DNA of 64,000 bases from Saprospiraceae bacterium (GCA_016714085.1 JADJNW010000015.1:1-64000), one strand, 5' to 3'; counted from the stretch's first letter, positions 47,087 through 57,521 are shown. Notes: generated by a model not told the origin, from the sequence alone. Translations and numbers: made by a program.

Positions 47087-48929
47087 TCATTGCTGGTTGC
47101 CTTGTCCCTCTTGCTTTTCGTTGTTTTTTATCGGAACGATATTCGGCTGCGGGCACTATTTGATTGCCATCTTGCACCATTGGCTCTTCTTTGGGCGGAT
47201 CGGGCTTGATGCTCGGAAAATACAGTACGCTGCGCAGCGGCCGCACCGACACATTATTGGAAATTTTGCTTTTCAAATGCACATCCAACGCCAGATTGTA
47301 AGGCTGCATATTCACATCGTCAATTTTATCCAAAGGATAGGTGTCAAAAGTTTCTAATATAATAATGAATTTCTTCCTTTGCGCATCCTTTTCGATCTTA
47401 GCTAACCGCACATTCAAACTCTTATCGCTACGACGCACCGTGAGGTTGCCGATATAAGGCGTTTCCGAAAAATCTATCGGATTATAACTATCTTCAATAT
47501 CAACCTCAAATTTCCATTGGAAAGCAAATTTTCGATCCTCTTTTTTGGTCAAATCGAATTCGCCGCCAGCTACCGAAGCTACTGGATGCGCGCTGGTTTG
47601 GATTTCCTCGTTCACATAAAAACGAATGTACTCACCGCCGACCGGGTTCTTGCTGCGAATAACGTACGACAAAGGCAAACGGCTTGGGCGATTGGCTTCA
47701 GGTCCTTCAAAATTACTGCGCAAAGGCTTGCCCGTCACCGTAAAGCGACATCCGGCTACGCTTTCTTTGCTCCCTTTAAAATATTCGGCATATAAAGTCG
47801 GCATTCCATCATAAACGCCGGGCTTCACCGATTCGATTTCCCAGAAATTGCTGCTCATGCCCTCTGGGATGCCCTCTACTACTAAGAAATGTTTATGTTC
47901 TATGCCTTCGGTCATCACCGGAAAATCCCGGGATTTTTGGAAAACGGGCTGTACACTCTCGAAATAACGACGAATAAATTCCGGCGATGGCAATCTTGTG
48001 AACAATTGATCGCGTTTGCTGCCTTTTTCTTCAAAATCCGCAAAAACAATGGTTTCCCAATCGGTGCCAGCGAAAGTTCCCTGTGAGGCAGAACCCGCGC
48101 CAAAGCTCGTTTTCAGGCGCGCCGGCAACAAACCACTCAAATCAATACCACCTTCCATTTCGATCTTCCGATTCTCTTCCGCCGAGGTAATATGGCGAAT
48201 CATCACGCCTTCGAATTCACGAAGGAAAAATGCTTTATTGATATATTGCGGATTTTCAATATAAAATTTCCATAACTTCATCATGGCTTCGGTCGTAGCG
48301 TCATCATTGGCGTCCAGCACTAATTTTAAAGGCGATACAAACGAACCCGACAAAGCCAGAATCGAGGATTCGCGGCGGCTATCGGTTTCCAATGCTGCCC
48401 GGAATGCGGCATAAGGTGGCTCAATGCCTGCGTCCAAGGCGGCTTTCAGGTAGCCTCCACAAGTTTTAGTGAGGATAAACGTATCAAAATTTTCATCGGG
48501 ATTAACCGCGAATTGATCACTTAAACTGCTGATTTGCAATATTTTACTTGGTAAATAATTCACCACATTCAAGGGCTGTAGCAGTTCAGATTCATGAAAA
48601 ATATAATACATCAGTCCACCTCCCCGAATGTCGGCGGTTTCTACTTTGGTGCGCAGGTCGCGGCTACCCAGGAATTTACTAATGTCGCCGGGAACATAGT
48701 CGCGCTTCCCGTCATTCGATACGCTGAATCCACAGTATTGCGCGTGCAATTTGAACTTTTGCTGCAAGGCATAACCCAAGGAAACGCGCGTATAGCTACG
48801 CTGCGGCGGCCAATTCTCTTCCCGATATTTTTCGAGTTTTTCAGCAGCTTTATCAATGCGTTGTCCTAGAACAATTTGAAATATAAAAATCGTTGATAAA
48901 CAGAGTAATATCGTTTTCTTTAGAAGCAT
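47087..48929 (-). CDS. Large exported protein of unknown function (frameshifted near the end)
   Basis: About 614 residues with a signal peptide (1-22, VLGQ). The first two-thirds is helical and beta-mixed with no family I recognise (QYINKAFFLREFEGVMIRH, then FADFEEKGSKRDQLF). A beta-rich part follows with YFKGSKESVAGCRF and ETPYIGNLTVRRSD. If the A-run at about 47122-47127 is one base too long, the reading ends NNEKQEGQGNQQ and stops at 47087, instead of running into the GNAT gene. It is probably a periplasmic or outer-membrane protein. It is followed after 18 bases by the GNAT gene. Confidence 0.65.
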
Positions 48930-49165
48930 CGCAAGGGTGTTTAAATAATAGAGTGCCTATGATTGATTATTAATTACAATATAAATATAAAATAATTTAT
49001 TCTGTGTAAATCATTGATTATTCGGGTGAAGGAGTCGAAAAATTTTATATAATAAAAATAGCTTTATAAAATTAGACAATTTTAAATACGTTTTTTTTCA
49101 AATTTAATTTTTCATGTGTTTCATTTCAGAACGCGGATTAGCTGCTTTCGTTACACATTTCAAAA

Positions 49166-49200
49166 ATAAAAAATGCGGATTTACAACGCAAACCCGCATC
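49166..49200 (-). terminator. Rho-independent terminator after the TonB-dependent receptor gene
   Basis: ATGCGG (49173-49178) pairs with CCGCAT (49194-49199), with additional internal pairing. It is followed on the minus strand by six T, about 45 bases after the receptor stop. The remaining gap to the gene ending at 48929 holds nothing else I can identify. Confidence 0.65.
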
Positions 49201-49244
49201 CAAAACGTTTGTATCAGCCTTTATTTTTTCAAAAAAAGCGCATT

Positions 49245-51434
49245 TTAGAGCCGAATTTTTATGCCACCGTTGATAATTCTTCCATCGGTCGGTGCCCAGA
49301 TTTCCGATTCAAAAATTGGGTTTTGCCGAGTGCCGCTTACCATTGATTGCCAACGACTTAGGCGCGTATCGGTGAAATTTTCAAAATTAATATATAAACT
49401 AAATCGTTCCCATACTTTTTCCGCCATCAAGCCCATTGTCCAGAAACTGCGCGGACGCTTGCCATCGCTCAATTCCTGACCACCAGTATAATACGCCTCA
49501 TAACCAATGCGGAAATTTTCATGTTCTTCCCACATCAAAATAAAGCCTGCACGGTGGCGCGCCGTGAGTGGAATCGGGCGATTCAGTCCATTATAATGCT
49601 GTCTTGCATCGATCAATGCGTAAAAAGCAAATAATTTAAAATCCTTATATGTCAATTTCACATTGGTTTCCGAGCCTCGGCTATCAAAATGTCCATCCCC
49701 ATTTTCATAAAATAAAATATCGGCAGCAAGGCTATCCACATTGGGAATCAAAGGATTATTTAATCGAGTATAAAAGAGTAACTGATTGATAGACAGAGTC
49801 ATATCTTCGCCAAGCGCTGTTCGGAAATTGATATCCCAATTGACACCAGAAGAAGTTTCGGCTTCGCTGCTATTGACCTCGATTGGGCGCACGTTTCGGA
49901 AATTATTGCGCTCGCTGTCTTCCAGAAAAATAGTGGGGGTTTTATAACCCAAACCGCCGCCAATTCTGGTTGAAAACGCTTCATTGACGCGCCAGTACAA
50001 GGATACACGCGGTAGCACAAACCAACCATATTCATTCTGATAATCCGTGCGCAGACCCGACTCCAAAGCCACGTCATTGCTGAGATTCCAGGTATTTTGC
50101 ATAAAAACGCCGGCGGTTAGAAAATCATAATCGCGCAGCAATTGATTTGGCTGAAACTGATCTTCATTAAAGGCTTCCGTCCAAAGATTAACACCTGCCA
50201 CCCATTCTGCATTTTCCTGTTGCAAAGCATAACCGATTTCCGAAAAACTCGATAATTGCTTGCCACCAAAGCGATAATCGGGCAATGCCAATTCCCGATC
50301 AAAAATGCTGACGCTGTTTTTAGCAAAGAATTGCGCGTTTTCACTCAGTTCCCGATCAAATTGCAATTGCGTCGTTACTCTTGCCGAATTATTGTCTTCC
50401 ACATAAGGATGTTCCGCATTCGCGCCATCGAGAATGGCATCCATATCACCGCCTTGTCGCTCTTCAATTGTCGTATTGACTGCCAAACTAAGTTTGGTTT
50501 GATCGTTGAAATACAAGAATAATTTTGGATTAAAATTAAAACGTCGCTGCTGCGGAATATCTGAGAAGTTATCCTCATTTGGGTCGTAAGGTTCTTGCAA
50601 ATGGTAAGAACTAAACAGGGATAAACCCACTTTACCAAATTTTTGCGTATAAAAACCGTTCAAATCCAAGCCTTTAGAACTAATTAAATTCAACATTAAA
50701 TTTAAATCGCGTTCCTCCTGAGGCTCTTTTGTAATGAGATTAATAATCCCGGCGATCGCGCCGCCACCATAAAGCGTAGAACTACTCCCTTTGATGATTT
50801 CCACTTGACGGAGATCGAGCGGCGGAATTTGCATAATGCTCAAACCACCCGAAAAGCCTGAATACAAAGGGAATCCGTTTTGCAATAATTGTGTATAGCG
50901 CCCATCCAATCCCTGGATACGGAAGTTCATATTCGCCGAGGTAGCCGAAGTTTGCTGCACCTGGATGCCCGTGCTTTCGCGCAATAACATGGAAATGTTT
51001 GAGGCGTTCATATTGCCTTTTTCTGCAAGCTCCTCACCAGCAATGGTTTCCACTCGGGTGGGGATTTCCTCGATGGTACGGCTACTGCGGGTCGTGGTCA
51101 CGATCACTTCTTCGATTTCTTCATGATGATGTTCCAACAGCACTTCTATGCTTGTTTCTATTAAAGGAAATTCTAATGTCAATTTTGAAGATTCGTATCC
51201 TAGAAAAGAAATGGTTAAGGTCTGTTTTCCGTTTGGAATATTGTTCAAAACCGCAACACCATTGGCGTCGGTGGTTGCTCCAATGCTTGTTTTGTTCAAT
51301 TGAATATTAGCGCCGGGCAAGGATTCGCCGCTATCGGCGTCTTTTACGGTGATGTGAATCGAATGCTGTCCAAAAGCTAAAACAGAAAAGAATAGCAATG
51401 CCGCTAAGGACATAGCAATTTTTATCAAATGCAT
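49245..51434 (-). CDS. TonB-dependent outer-membrane receptor
   Basis: A 729-residue receptor with a signal peptide (1-22, AFGQ) and an N-terminal carboxypeptidase-regulatory-like domain (DADSGESLPGANIQLNKTSIGATTDANGV region, quoted in part as GESLPGANIQLNKTS). A plug domain with IETIAGEELAEKGNMNASN and a 22-strand barrel to the C-terminal aromatic follow. It imports a substrate using TonB energy. The preceding Cys-rich gene is usually linked with receptors for metal or heme-like substrates, so a metal or siderophore is more likely than a glycan. No SusD partner is nearby. Confidence 0.9.
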   Translation of the reverse strand: MHLIKIAMSLAALLFFSVLAFGQHSIHITVKDADSGESLPGANIQLNKTSIGATTDANGVAVLNNIPNGKQTLTISFLGYESSKLTLEFPLIETSIEVLLEHHHEEIEEVIVTTTRSSRTIEEIPTRVETIAGEELAEKGNMNASNISMLLRESTGIQVQQTSATSANMNFRIQGLDGRYTQLLQNGFPLYSGFSGGLSIMQIPPLDLRQVEIIKGSSSTLYGGGAIAGIINLITKEPQEERDLNLMLNLISSKGLDLNGFYTQKFGKVGLSLFSSYHLQEPYDPNEDNFSDIPQQRRFNFNPKLFLYFNDQTKLSLAVNTTIEERQGGDMDAILDGANAEHPYVEDNNSARVTTQLQFDRELSENAQFFAKNSVSIFDRELALPDYRFGGKQLSSFSEIGYALQQENAEWVAGVNLWTEAFNEDQFQPNQLLRDYDFLTAGVFMQNTWNLSNDVALESGLRTDYQNEYGWFVLPRVSLYWRVNEAFSTRIGGGLGYKTPTIFLEDSERNNFRNVRPIEVNSSEAETSSGVNWDINFRTALGEDMTLSINQLLFYTRLNNPLIPNVDSLAADILFYENGDGHFDSRGSETNVKLTYKDFKLFAFYALIDARQHYNGLNRPIPLTARHRAGFILMWEEHENFRIGYEAYYTGGQELSDGKRPRSFWTMGLMAEKVWERFSLYINFENFTDTRLSRWQSMVSGTRQNPIFESEIWAPTDGRIINGGIKIRL

Positions 51435-51514
51435 AGTCGAATGAATTTTAAGATTTTACAAAAGGATCACTCAGAAAATAGACTCTATTCTCTGATTCTA
51501 AAAGTCGCCTTGTC

Positions 51515-51817
51515 TCAAAACCTGGGTGGTTGCCAATGGCGATTAATTAATTCAAAAAGAGGAGGTAAAGCATGATGAGGATTTAAAATATGATAAAGCT
51601 TTGCTTTATTTGACAAATCAATGATTGGATTGAAAATCAAGCTGGTACAACAAGTGCAAGCACAAAAAGGGGAGCAAAGATCGGCCTCATGTTCATCTTC
51701 AGATTTTTCGGAATGATCGCAAGCGCTTTCTGTCTCACAGGAGATCAAATTATCCGCGCAGGGCACACATGACATCAGCAAAATCCAGGCAGCGAAACAG
51801 GCAGCAAACCATTTCAT
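51515..51817 (-). CDS. Small Cys-rich exported protein (DUF6660-like)
   Basis: A 100-residue protein starting at MKWFAACFAAWILLMSCVPC (51817); a longer frame from 51904 adds non-native residues. It has a signal or lipobox-like segment, then several Cys pairs (CADNLISCETESACD, and LCSPFCACTCC), which suggests metal binding. It lies 80 bases before the TonB-dependent receptor, and this pairing recurs in Bacteroidota. It may present a metal such as copper to the receptor; that is inferred. Confidence 0.65.
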   Translation of the reverse strand: MKWFAACFAAWILLMSCVPCADNLISCETESACDHSEKSEDEHEADLCSPFCACTCCTSLIFNPIIDLSNKAKLYHILNPHHALPPLFELINRHWQPPRF

Positions 51818-51910
51818 GCCGCAAAGATAAGGCCTAAAGCCATGCAACGAAATTGCAAGAAGAAATTCTATTAAAATTGGTACACTATGAATTAAATTTT
51901 TCAATGATAA

Positions 51911-51937
51911 TGTGGCGCATTTGCCAAATGTGCCACA
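51911..51937. repeat. Inverted repeat of the TGTGGCRCATTT family
   Basis: Arms TGTGGCGCATTT and AAATGTGCCACA (11 of 12 paired) with loop GCC. It is the third member after 27697 and 32536 and lies just upstream of the Cys-rich gene. Confidence 0.75.
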
Positions 51938-52113
51938 GCTATTAGTTTCAAGAATATTTGTTGAAAAATTAATTTTACAATGTAATTAACAAAATAAATA
52001 GGAGTAATAAATCATATTCAATTTATAATAAAAAATAAATAAGTATTTGATTATCAATATTTTAAAATCGATAATTATTAATTGTAAAACTGCTTAATAA
52101 CTGGACTTACTTT

Positions 52114-54432
52114 TCAATTCCCTTTTTTCAATCGTTTCTCTTTTTGCTTGATTTCATCTTGCAGTTGGCGGCGTTCATTAGTCGAAGAAGCCTGAAATAA
52201 TTGTCTTGACAGATCGTCGATCTCTCTTCGAAGCATCATCCGATCCAATTCTTGTTGCCCGGCAGCTGCGCTGTACTTTGGCAAGCGATCGTTTTTCGCA
52301 GAAATAGCAAACACGGGTAGATCCACTGCAATAAAGGTTGAGAATCGGAAAGCGTTCGCGCGGTCAATCGTGATGTCTTTGGCATCAATAATATCGCGCA
52401 ATCTTGGCGTCAATTGAGCACCAAAGCCCCAGACTATTGGCGAATTGCGGAAGCCATGCGTATAAAACAAACCAGGAGAAAGCAATTGCTCCAGCTTAAT
52501 AGAAGGCAGATTGGTAGAAGTAAGTTCCCCTTTATTATTGTCCATTTGAAAGCGATAGCTTACAACCGCACCAAAATCAAGGACAGACAAAAATACCCCA
52601 TTAGAAGTACCCCTTGTCGTGTAGGTAGAATTTTTTAATAGTTTGCGAGAACCCCAGTTGAAATCGATTCCTATTGGCACAAACGGACTGACCTGGGCTG
52701 CCCATTTGTTCTCCACCGCTGGATTGTCCAACCATTCTGCACCTGCGCTCACGCCTACCAATGCGCTGATGTACACGCTACTGCTCGAATAACGCTTCAC
52801 CCGGAAACTCCCGACAGGTAGAATCACTTCCTCCAATACCTTTTTGATCCGATCCGGCGAATCGGTGGCGACTACATCTGCTGTCAATGTAAAATAACGC
52901 ACAAAGCCTTGTGGCCGTTGGTACAAAGGGTTATTTCGATGGAGGGTTTCGATTACTTTGAGTGTTTTGAGAAAAGCAGCGCTGTATTCTTTGGTTTCCA
53001 CGGCCAGCGGCACTTGTAATAATTCCTTGGCAACCGGTAAATAAGTTTCATCAAATTGATTGCTACATAATAGACCGTTGCGATTGACCCAACAAACATA
53101 AGCCCCGATATGCTGCACCACATCCGAAAACATAAATGCGAATTCATGGAAAGCGCGCAGGCGATCCTGTTCGTTATTGTTGAGTACGGTGTAGGTTTGA
53201 GTTTCTGTAACGCCCGGGGTACGGTCGGTACGGGTGGCATTGATCAGGCGCAGATCGGCAATTTTATTCTCGATTTGTTCTAAAAATGCCAGGTTTTGAT
53301 GAATTAATGCTTGCAATTGTACAAAATCGGTCGCGCGTTCACCCAATTGAAAACGCGAGCCAGTAATGCCCAATTTCCTTAGAATCGTGCGGTTTTGCAA
53401 ATAAAATAAAGCAATAAAATATTCTTTTTCGCGGATGCTAAGTTTATTATAATCGTCCAATTTGAGCCAAACCCGACTGGGCGAAATATCTCTCAAACTC
53501 TGCGAAACGCCTTCTATCAATTGTACCGCGCATTTGAAGGTATCAACGGCATTACGTGGCACGTAGCTATCCGGCAAAGCATTTTTTTCTGCCAAAGAAG
53601 ACAGGATCACCGAAGGGTGCATGCCTTTGCTCAGATCCGTAAAAGAAGTATTGACAATATTAAAAACATGATATACAATATCATTTTTTAAATAACTGGG
53701 AATCAGGTATTTATCGGCGCTGCTATAAAAAGATTTTAAATCTTCTTCAAAAGCATTTTGTAAAGATTTTCCAATATTAATAGATATAACCTGATCATAA
53801 TCAGAAATCAACGCATAAGTACTTGGGAAAATCTGTCGAAGATAAAAAGTATCTACTTTGACTTGATCCTGACGGGATTCCTCCGAAAAAATAAAAAACG
53901 GGCGGTTTTCAAATTCTTCTTTCAAGCGCGATAAAAAACTCAGCGTAAGCTCGGACTCAGCGCGATTGAGCAAAAGCGAGGAGGTTGCATCGATCAATCC
54001 AGTGCCCAGATTAGCGCCCAGGCCACTGCCAAAAATAATATCCACCAAGCTGGTAGCGACCTCTTCGAGCGGCCCTTGAGGCGTGGTCACAAAATCAAAA
54101 GTGGTAGAATATTTCCGTTCAAAGCGAGTTCTTCCGCCCACAATCACTACGCGATATTGCTGTTTTAAATTTTGCAACTTACTGATTACCTGCACATTAA
54201 AATTGGGTTTTTCTTCTGCTATGTATCGTAAAGGATCCATTACAAAGCTATGTATATTGCGCCAGTCATCCTTGTCTGCTTGCAAGATCAAAAGGTCTTT
54301 ATAAAAATCTAGCGTATCTAATTCGTTGATATCCAGCGCGTACAAGGCTTTGGCGTCGTAATAAGCGGTTTGAGCAAAGTTGGTAGCAAAGCAACAAAAG
54401 GTTAGTTGGAGAAAAATGAGTAATTTTTTCAT
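52114..54432 (-). CDS. Large exported protein of unknown function with C-terminal coiled coil
   Basis: A 772-residue protein with a signal peptide (1-20, NFAQ). The middle is mostly helical. The part after about residue 560 is beta-rich with aromatic strands (VYISALVGVSAGAEWLD, VWGFGAQLTPRLRDIID), like an outer-membrane or surface barrel. The last 60 residues are a charged helix (DDLSRQLFQASSTNERRQLQ) typical of a coiled coil. I recognise no family. The frame is intact throughout. Confidence 0.6.
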   Translation of the reverse strand: MKKLLIFLQLTFCCFATNFAQTAYYDAKALYALDINELDTLDFYKDLLILQADKDDWRNIHSFVMDPLRYIAEEKPNFNVQVISKLQNLKQQYRVVIVGGRTRFERKYSTTFDFVTTPQGPLEEVATSLVDIIFGSGLGANLGTGLIDATSSLLLNRAESELTLSFLSRLKEEFENRPFFIFSEESRQDQVKVDTFYLRQIFPSTYALISDYDQVISINIGKSLQNAFEEDLKSFYSSADKYLIPSYLKNDIVYHVFNIVNTSFTDLSKGMHPSVILSSLAEKNALPDSYVPRNAVDTFKCAVQLIEGVSQSLRDISPSRVWLKLDDYNKLSIREKEYFIALFYLQNRTILRKLGITGSRFQLGERATDFVQLQALIHQNLAFLEQIENKIADLRLINATRTDRTPGVTETQTYTVLNNNEQDRLRAFHEFAFMFSDVVQHIGAYVCWVNRNGLLCSNQFDETYLPVAKELLQVPLAVETKEYSAAFLKTLKVIETLHRNNPLYQRPQGFVRYFTLTADVVATDSPDRIKKVLEEVILPVGSFRVKRYSSSSVYISALVGVSAGAEWLDNPAVENKWAAQVSPFVPIGIDFNWGSRKLLKNSTYTTRGTSNGVFLSVLDFGAVVSYRFQMDNNKGELTSTNLPSIKLEQLLSPGLFYTHGFRNSPIVWGFGAQLTPRLRDIIDAKDITIDRANAFRFSTFIAVDLPVFAISAKNDRLPKYSAAAGQQELDRMMLRREIDDLSRQLFQASSTNERRQLQDEIKQKEKRLKKGN

Positions 54433-54619
54433 AGATTGTTCATTATCACCTTACAAGAATTGGCGTTTAAGAAAAGTATCCTTTCCACAAAGATGAAAAT
54501 TTTGTAGGAATTGCACTTACTTTCAAGAAAGTTAACGTCAGATTTTACCGAATGGCCACACTTTTTTTATTAATTTTTTAGTTTATTAGAGCAAATTTTA
54601 ATCAAAACACATACCACTG

Positions 54620-55321
54620 ATGAAAACCACCAAGATCATTTTCCCAATGACGCTGCTTTGTTTTATGGCTATCTCTGCTTTGACAGCCCAGGATTGTACA
54701 AAATACTTTCCTTTTGAAAAAGGGGCAGCTTTGGAATACACCAGTTATGATGATAAAGGTAAAGTGCAATCTTCTATGAGTCAGAAGGTTGTGATTATTG
54801 ACGATAATGCCCAAGAAGGCCTGACCGCCCAGATTGATTCAAAGATAATGGACAAGAAAGGGGAGGAAGCTATGAGTAATACTTATCATGTGACTTGTAA
54901 AAACGATACGCTGTATCTGGATATGACTGCTCAGATGCCCCAATTGACAGAAGCTTTTTCTACAATGGAAGTAAAAATAACAGGCGATGAATTGCTCTTG
55001 CCTTCAAAATTAAGCGTAGGGCAGATGCTGCCGGATGCCAGTATGCAAATCCAGGCAGGTACGGGCGGAATGAATCTGATGAAAATGACCGTTGACGTGA
55101 CCGAGCGCAAGGTAGAAGCCAGAGAAACGGTTGTGACCGAAGCTGGTACTTACGATTGCTATAAAATCAGCCACGTAACGAATACCAAAATGCTGATTGG
55201 CAAATCCTTTAAAACCATTACCTGGTACGCCGAGAAGGTCGGTATGGTAAAAACAGAAACCTACGACAAAAAAGGCAAGTTGGAAAGCTCCATGCAATTG
55301 ACGAAATTCAGCAAAGAGTAG
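54620..55321 (+). CDS. Exported DUF3108/TapB-like protein
   Basis: A 233-residue protein with a signal peptide (1-23, LTAQ). It starts CTKYFPFEKGAALEYTSYDD and contains TYDCYKISHVTNTKMLIGKS, TITWYAEKVGMVKTETYDKKG and a KLESSMQLTKF end. This is the curved beta-sheet pattern of DUF3108-like (TapB) exported proteins of Bacteroidota. The role is unknown. Confidence 0.75.
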   Translation: MKTTKIIFPMTLLCFMAISALTAQDCTKYFPFEKGAALEYTSYDDKGKVQSSMSQKVVIIDDNAQEGLTAQIDSKIMDKKGEEAMSNTYHVTCKNDTLYLDMTAQMPQLTEAFSTMEVKITGDELLLPSKLSVGQMLPDASMQIQAGTGGMNLMKMTVDVTERKVEARETVVTEAGTYDCYKISHVTNTKMLIGKSFKTITWYAEKVGMVKTETYDKKGKLESSMQLTKFSKE

Positions 55322-55324
55322 CCT

Positions 55325-55420
55325 GGTTTCAAGTTTGAAAGTTGAAGGTTTCAGGTTGTTTGAAGCAGTGCTTGAAACCTTCAACCTAAAATCTTTAACC
55401 TCCAAACCTAAAACTTCCAA
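55325..55420. terminator. Imperfect inverted repeat between convergent genes
   Basis: GGTTTCAAGTTTGAAAGTTG-like words on the left have complements CAACCTAAAA and CTTCCAAACT on the right, around a GAAGCAGTGCTTG turn. It probably serves as a terminator for both converging transcripts. Similar text is seen at 41797-41900. Confidence 0.45.
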
Positions 55421-55422
55421 AC

Positions 55423-55797
55423 TCACCTAACCAAAGCCACATCACCGGTTTTAATTTCATTTTCCACTTCTCCCTCGTATTCATAGGAGACTTTTAGTAC
55501 ATAAATATAGACATTGGCATCGGCAGGTTTGCCTTTCACTTCGCCATCCCAGCCTTGATCCGGCTTTTGACTTTCAAAAACAAGATGCCCCCAGCGGTTG
55601 AATACTTTGAAGTCATATTCACTCACAGTGCAGTCCACATACGGCTGGAAGGTATCATTGACGCCATCTTCATTGGGAGAAAAAGCATTGGGTACGTAAA
55701 TTTTGCAAGCGCAATTTTCTTCAGCAATATTTACAAAAGAATTCAATACAATAAACGTACCCAACAGCACGAGGTAGAGCTTACATTTCATGTTCAT
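55423..55797 (-). CDS. Stand-alone T9SS type B sorting-domain mini-protein
   Basis: A 124-residue protein made of a signal peptide (1-27) and a complete type B T9SS C-terminal domain (gliding-motility-associated CTD): YVPNAFSPNEDGVNDTF, VFNRWGHLVFES and the closing TGDVALVR. There is nothing between the signal and the domain except a few residues with CAC. Sorting domains normally carry a passenger; here there is none, so it may be a remnant or a small surface protein in its own right. Confidence 0.85.
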   Translation of the reverse strand: MNMKCKLYLVLLGTFIVLNSFVNIAEENCACKIYVPNAFSPNEDGVNDTFQPYVDCTVSEYDFKVFNRWGHLVFESQKPDQGWDGEVKGKPADANVYIYVLKVSYEYEGEVENEIKTGDVALVR

Positions 55798-55896
55798 GAG
55801 ATTACAATTTGTTAATAGCGAGGCTCTATGCCTCCAGAATTGGTATAAAGCGAGACAAATGTATTACGTAGAAGAAATATTAGTGAATTTTTAATG

Positions 55897-57432
55897 TTAA
55901 AGTTTCAACCATTTTTTGGCACGGTCAAAAGCGAGCGACCAAAGGTTGTTCAGGTCGGGTGAAAAGCGGAAATAGAGAATTGTAGGAACGTAAAGCGTAA
56001 TAATTAAGAGCAATTTTATAAAAATATCCAGAAATGGATTGGCAAATCCAGGGATAGCAGACACAAGAAAATAAATACTCAGTGAAATCAATACAATCCA
56101 GAGTGTATTCCAGGTGAAAGGTTGCATTTTCAATTTTACAAAGATGAACCAATATTTAAAAAGGTTGTAAAGCGCAGTGGAAGTTAACGTTGCCAAAGCT
56201 GCGCCGTAAATATTTAAATCAAAGGTTTTAATAAAAATATAATTAAAAACAACATTTAGTAAAGCCAGCACCAAGGCCAGGTAAAAATTGAATCGAAAGT
56301 ATTTAGAATAAGCGATAATCTGCGAATTGATACCCGTTGCCATATCTATAATGCCGCTGATGCCCAGCGTCAGCACAATCATTTTCCAGGGGCGGTAGGT
56401 GCCACCCTCCGGCATGATGTCAAAAAAACTGTCCAGATTGAGCCAAATACCCAGAAAAAGCAGGCATCCCGCGATTAACTGATTGATCGAACTCTTATTA
56501 TAAAGTTTTTGAATATTATCCCAATCATTATGTTGAACGGAATGCGCGACCACCGGCGCAGTAATCTTTTCCAGGGATTTTCGAGGGATATCAATCGAAG
56601 TGCCTATATAACCAACGATCGTAAAAATGCCATTGGCAGCAAAACCATCTTTGATTAATAACGGAATCATAGCGCGATCAATAAAAAACAGCAGTCCCCC
56701 GCTCATGCTCCCCATCAAGCCATAAAATGCAAAAACCGACATTTCCCGCATCAAAGGTTTATTAAGAAAAGAAAAATCCGGCTTCAAATGCAACTGCCCC
56801 AACAAGAACGTGTAAGCGATCAAACCCAATGTTACCAAGGCATACACGAGGATGATACCATTGATAAATCCCACCAGATTAATAGCGCCCCAAAAAAGTA
56901 AAATAGCGCATATTGCGGTGCCAATTTTTACAAAAACGGTATCAAAAAAGGTTGGTATGACAATGCGCAGAAAGTTTTTGATGTAATTTATAAAAAAAAT
57001 ATTAAGCGAAATAAATAAAGTAAGCGGAATAATATAATAAAAAAACTGCTGAATATAAGGTTTTTCATTATTCGGATCAAAAAACAAGATCAACGAATCT
57101 CCGCCAAGCCAGGTAATTACTAAAAATATAATAGTACCAATTAAATTCAGGGAGAGCATTAAAATTAAAAAACCATTATGCTTTTTATTTTCATCCCGGA
57201 AAATGGGGAAATACCGCACCACCAAATTAGTCGAACCCAGCGATACAAAAGGGGAAACGATCATCGCCCAACTCACCAGCCACTGAAATAAGCCCAATTC
57301 CGCATCTGTAAGATAAGCAGGATAGATAAATAGCGCATTCACCGCACCAATAGCCACGCTGAAATACATCACGATACTGTCCTTAATGCCCTGCCGTTGA
57401 ATGACGCCCATGTAAGCTTGGTTAAAATTCAT
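55897..57432 (-). CDS. Polysaccharide flippase (Wzx/MATE-like)
   Basis: A 511-residue integral membrane protein with about 14 hydrophobic helices. Family blocks are GIKDSIVMYFSVAIGAVNAL at the N-terminus and LGLFQWLVSWAMIVSPFVSLG. It moves lipid-linked glycans across the inner membrane. It is transcribed away from the FkbM/glycosyltransferase operon next door, which probably makes the glycan it transports. Confidence 0.88.
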   Translation of the reverse strand: MNFNQAYMGVIQRQGIKDSIVMYFSVAIGAVNALFIYPAYLTDAELGLFQWLVSWAMIVSPFVSLGSTNLVVRYFPIFRDENKKHNGFLILMLSLNLIGTIIFLVITWLGGDSLILFFDPNNEKPYIQQFFYYIIPLTLFISLNIFFINYIKNFLRIVIPTFFDTVFVKIGTAICAILLFWGAINLVGFINGIILVYALVTLGLIAYTFLLGQLHLKPDFSFLNKPLMREMSVFAFYGLMGSMSGGLLFFIDRAMIPLLIKDGFAANGIFTIVGYIGTSIDIPRKSLEKITAPVVAHSVQHNDWDNIQKLYNKSSINQLIAGCLLFLGIWLNLDSFFDIMPEGGTYRPWKMIVLTLGISGIIDMATGINSQIIAYSKYFRFNFYLALVLALLNVVFNYIFIKTFDLNIYGAALATLTSTALYNLFKYWFIFVKLKMQPFTWNTLWIVLISLSIYFLVSAIPGFANPFLDIFIKLLLIITLYVPTILYFRFSPDLNNLWSLAFDRAKKWLKL

Positions 57433-57472
57433 GCAAATAAACGCAATTGTTTTTGTTCTGTTGCAGATGACT

Positions 57473-57500
57473 TTTGAGCTATCGATTTTTTATTATTTTG
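57473..57500 (+). promoter_or_regulatory. Candidate promoter of the FkbM/glycosyltransferase operon
   Basis: TTTG (57473-57476) and TATTTTG (57494-57500) are separated by 17 bases. This is close to the Bacteroidota consensus but one base short in the -7 box. Confidence 0.4.
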
Positions 57501-57521
57501 CGCGGAGCTTAAAGATTTTTT

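Noticed and set aside
46554..48929. A 791-residue fusion of a secreted protein with a GNAT acetyltransferase
   Set aside because: A secreted domain joined to a cytosolic GNAT is implausible. A one-base change in the A-run near 47122-47127 gives a natural stop at 47087 and leaves a GNAT start with a GGAG site.
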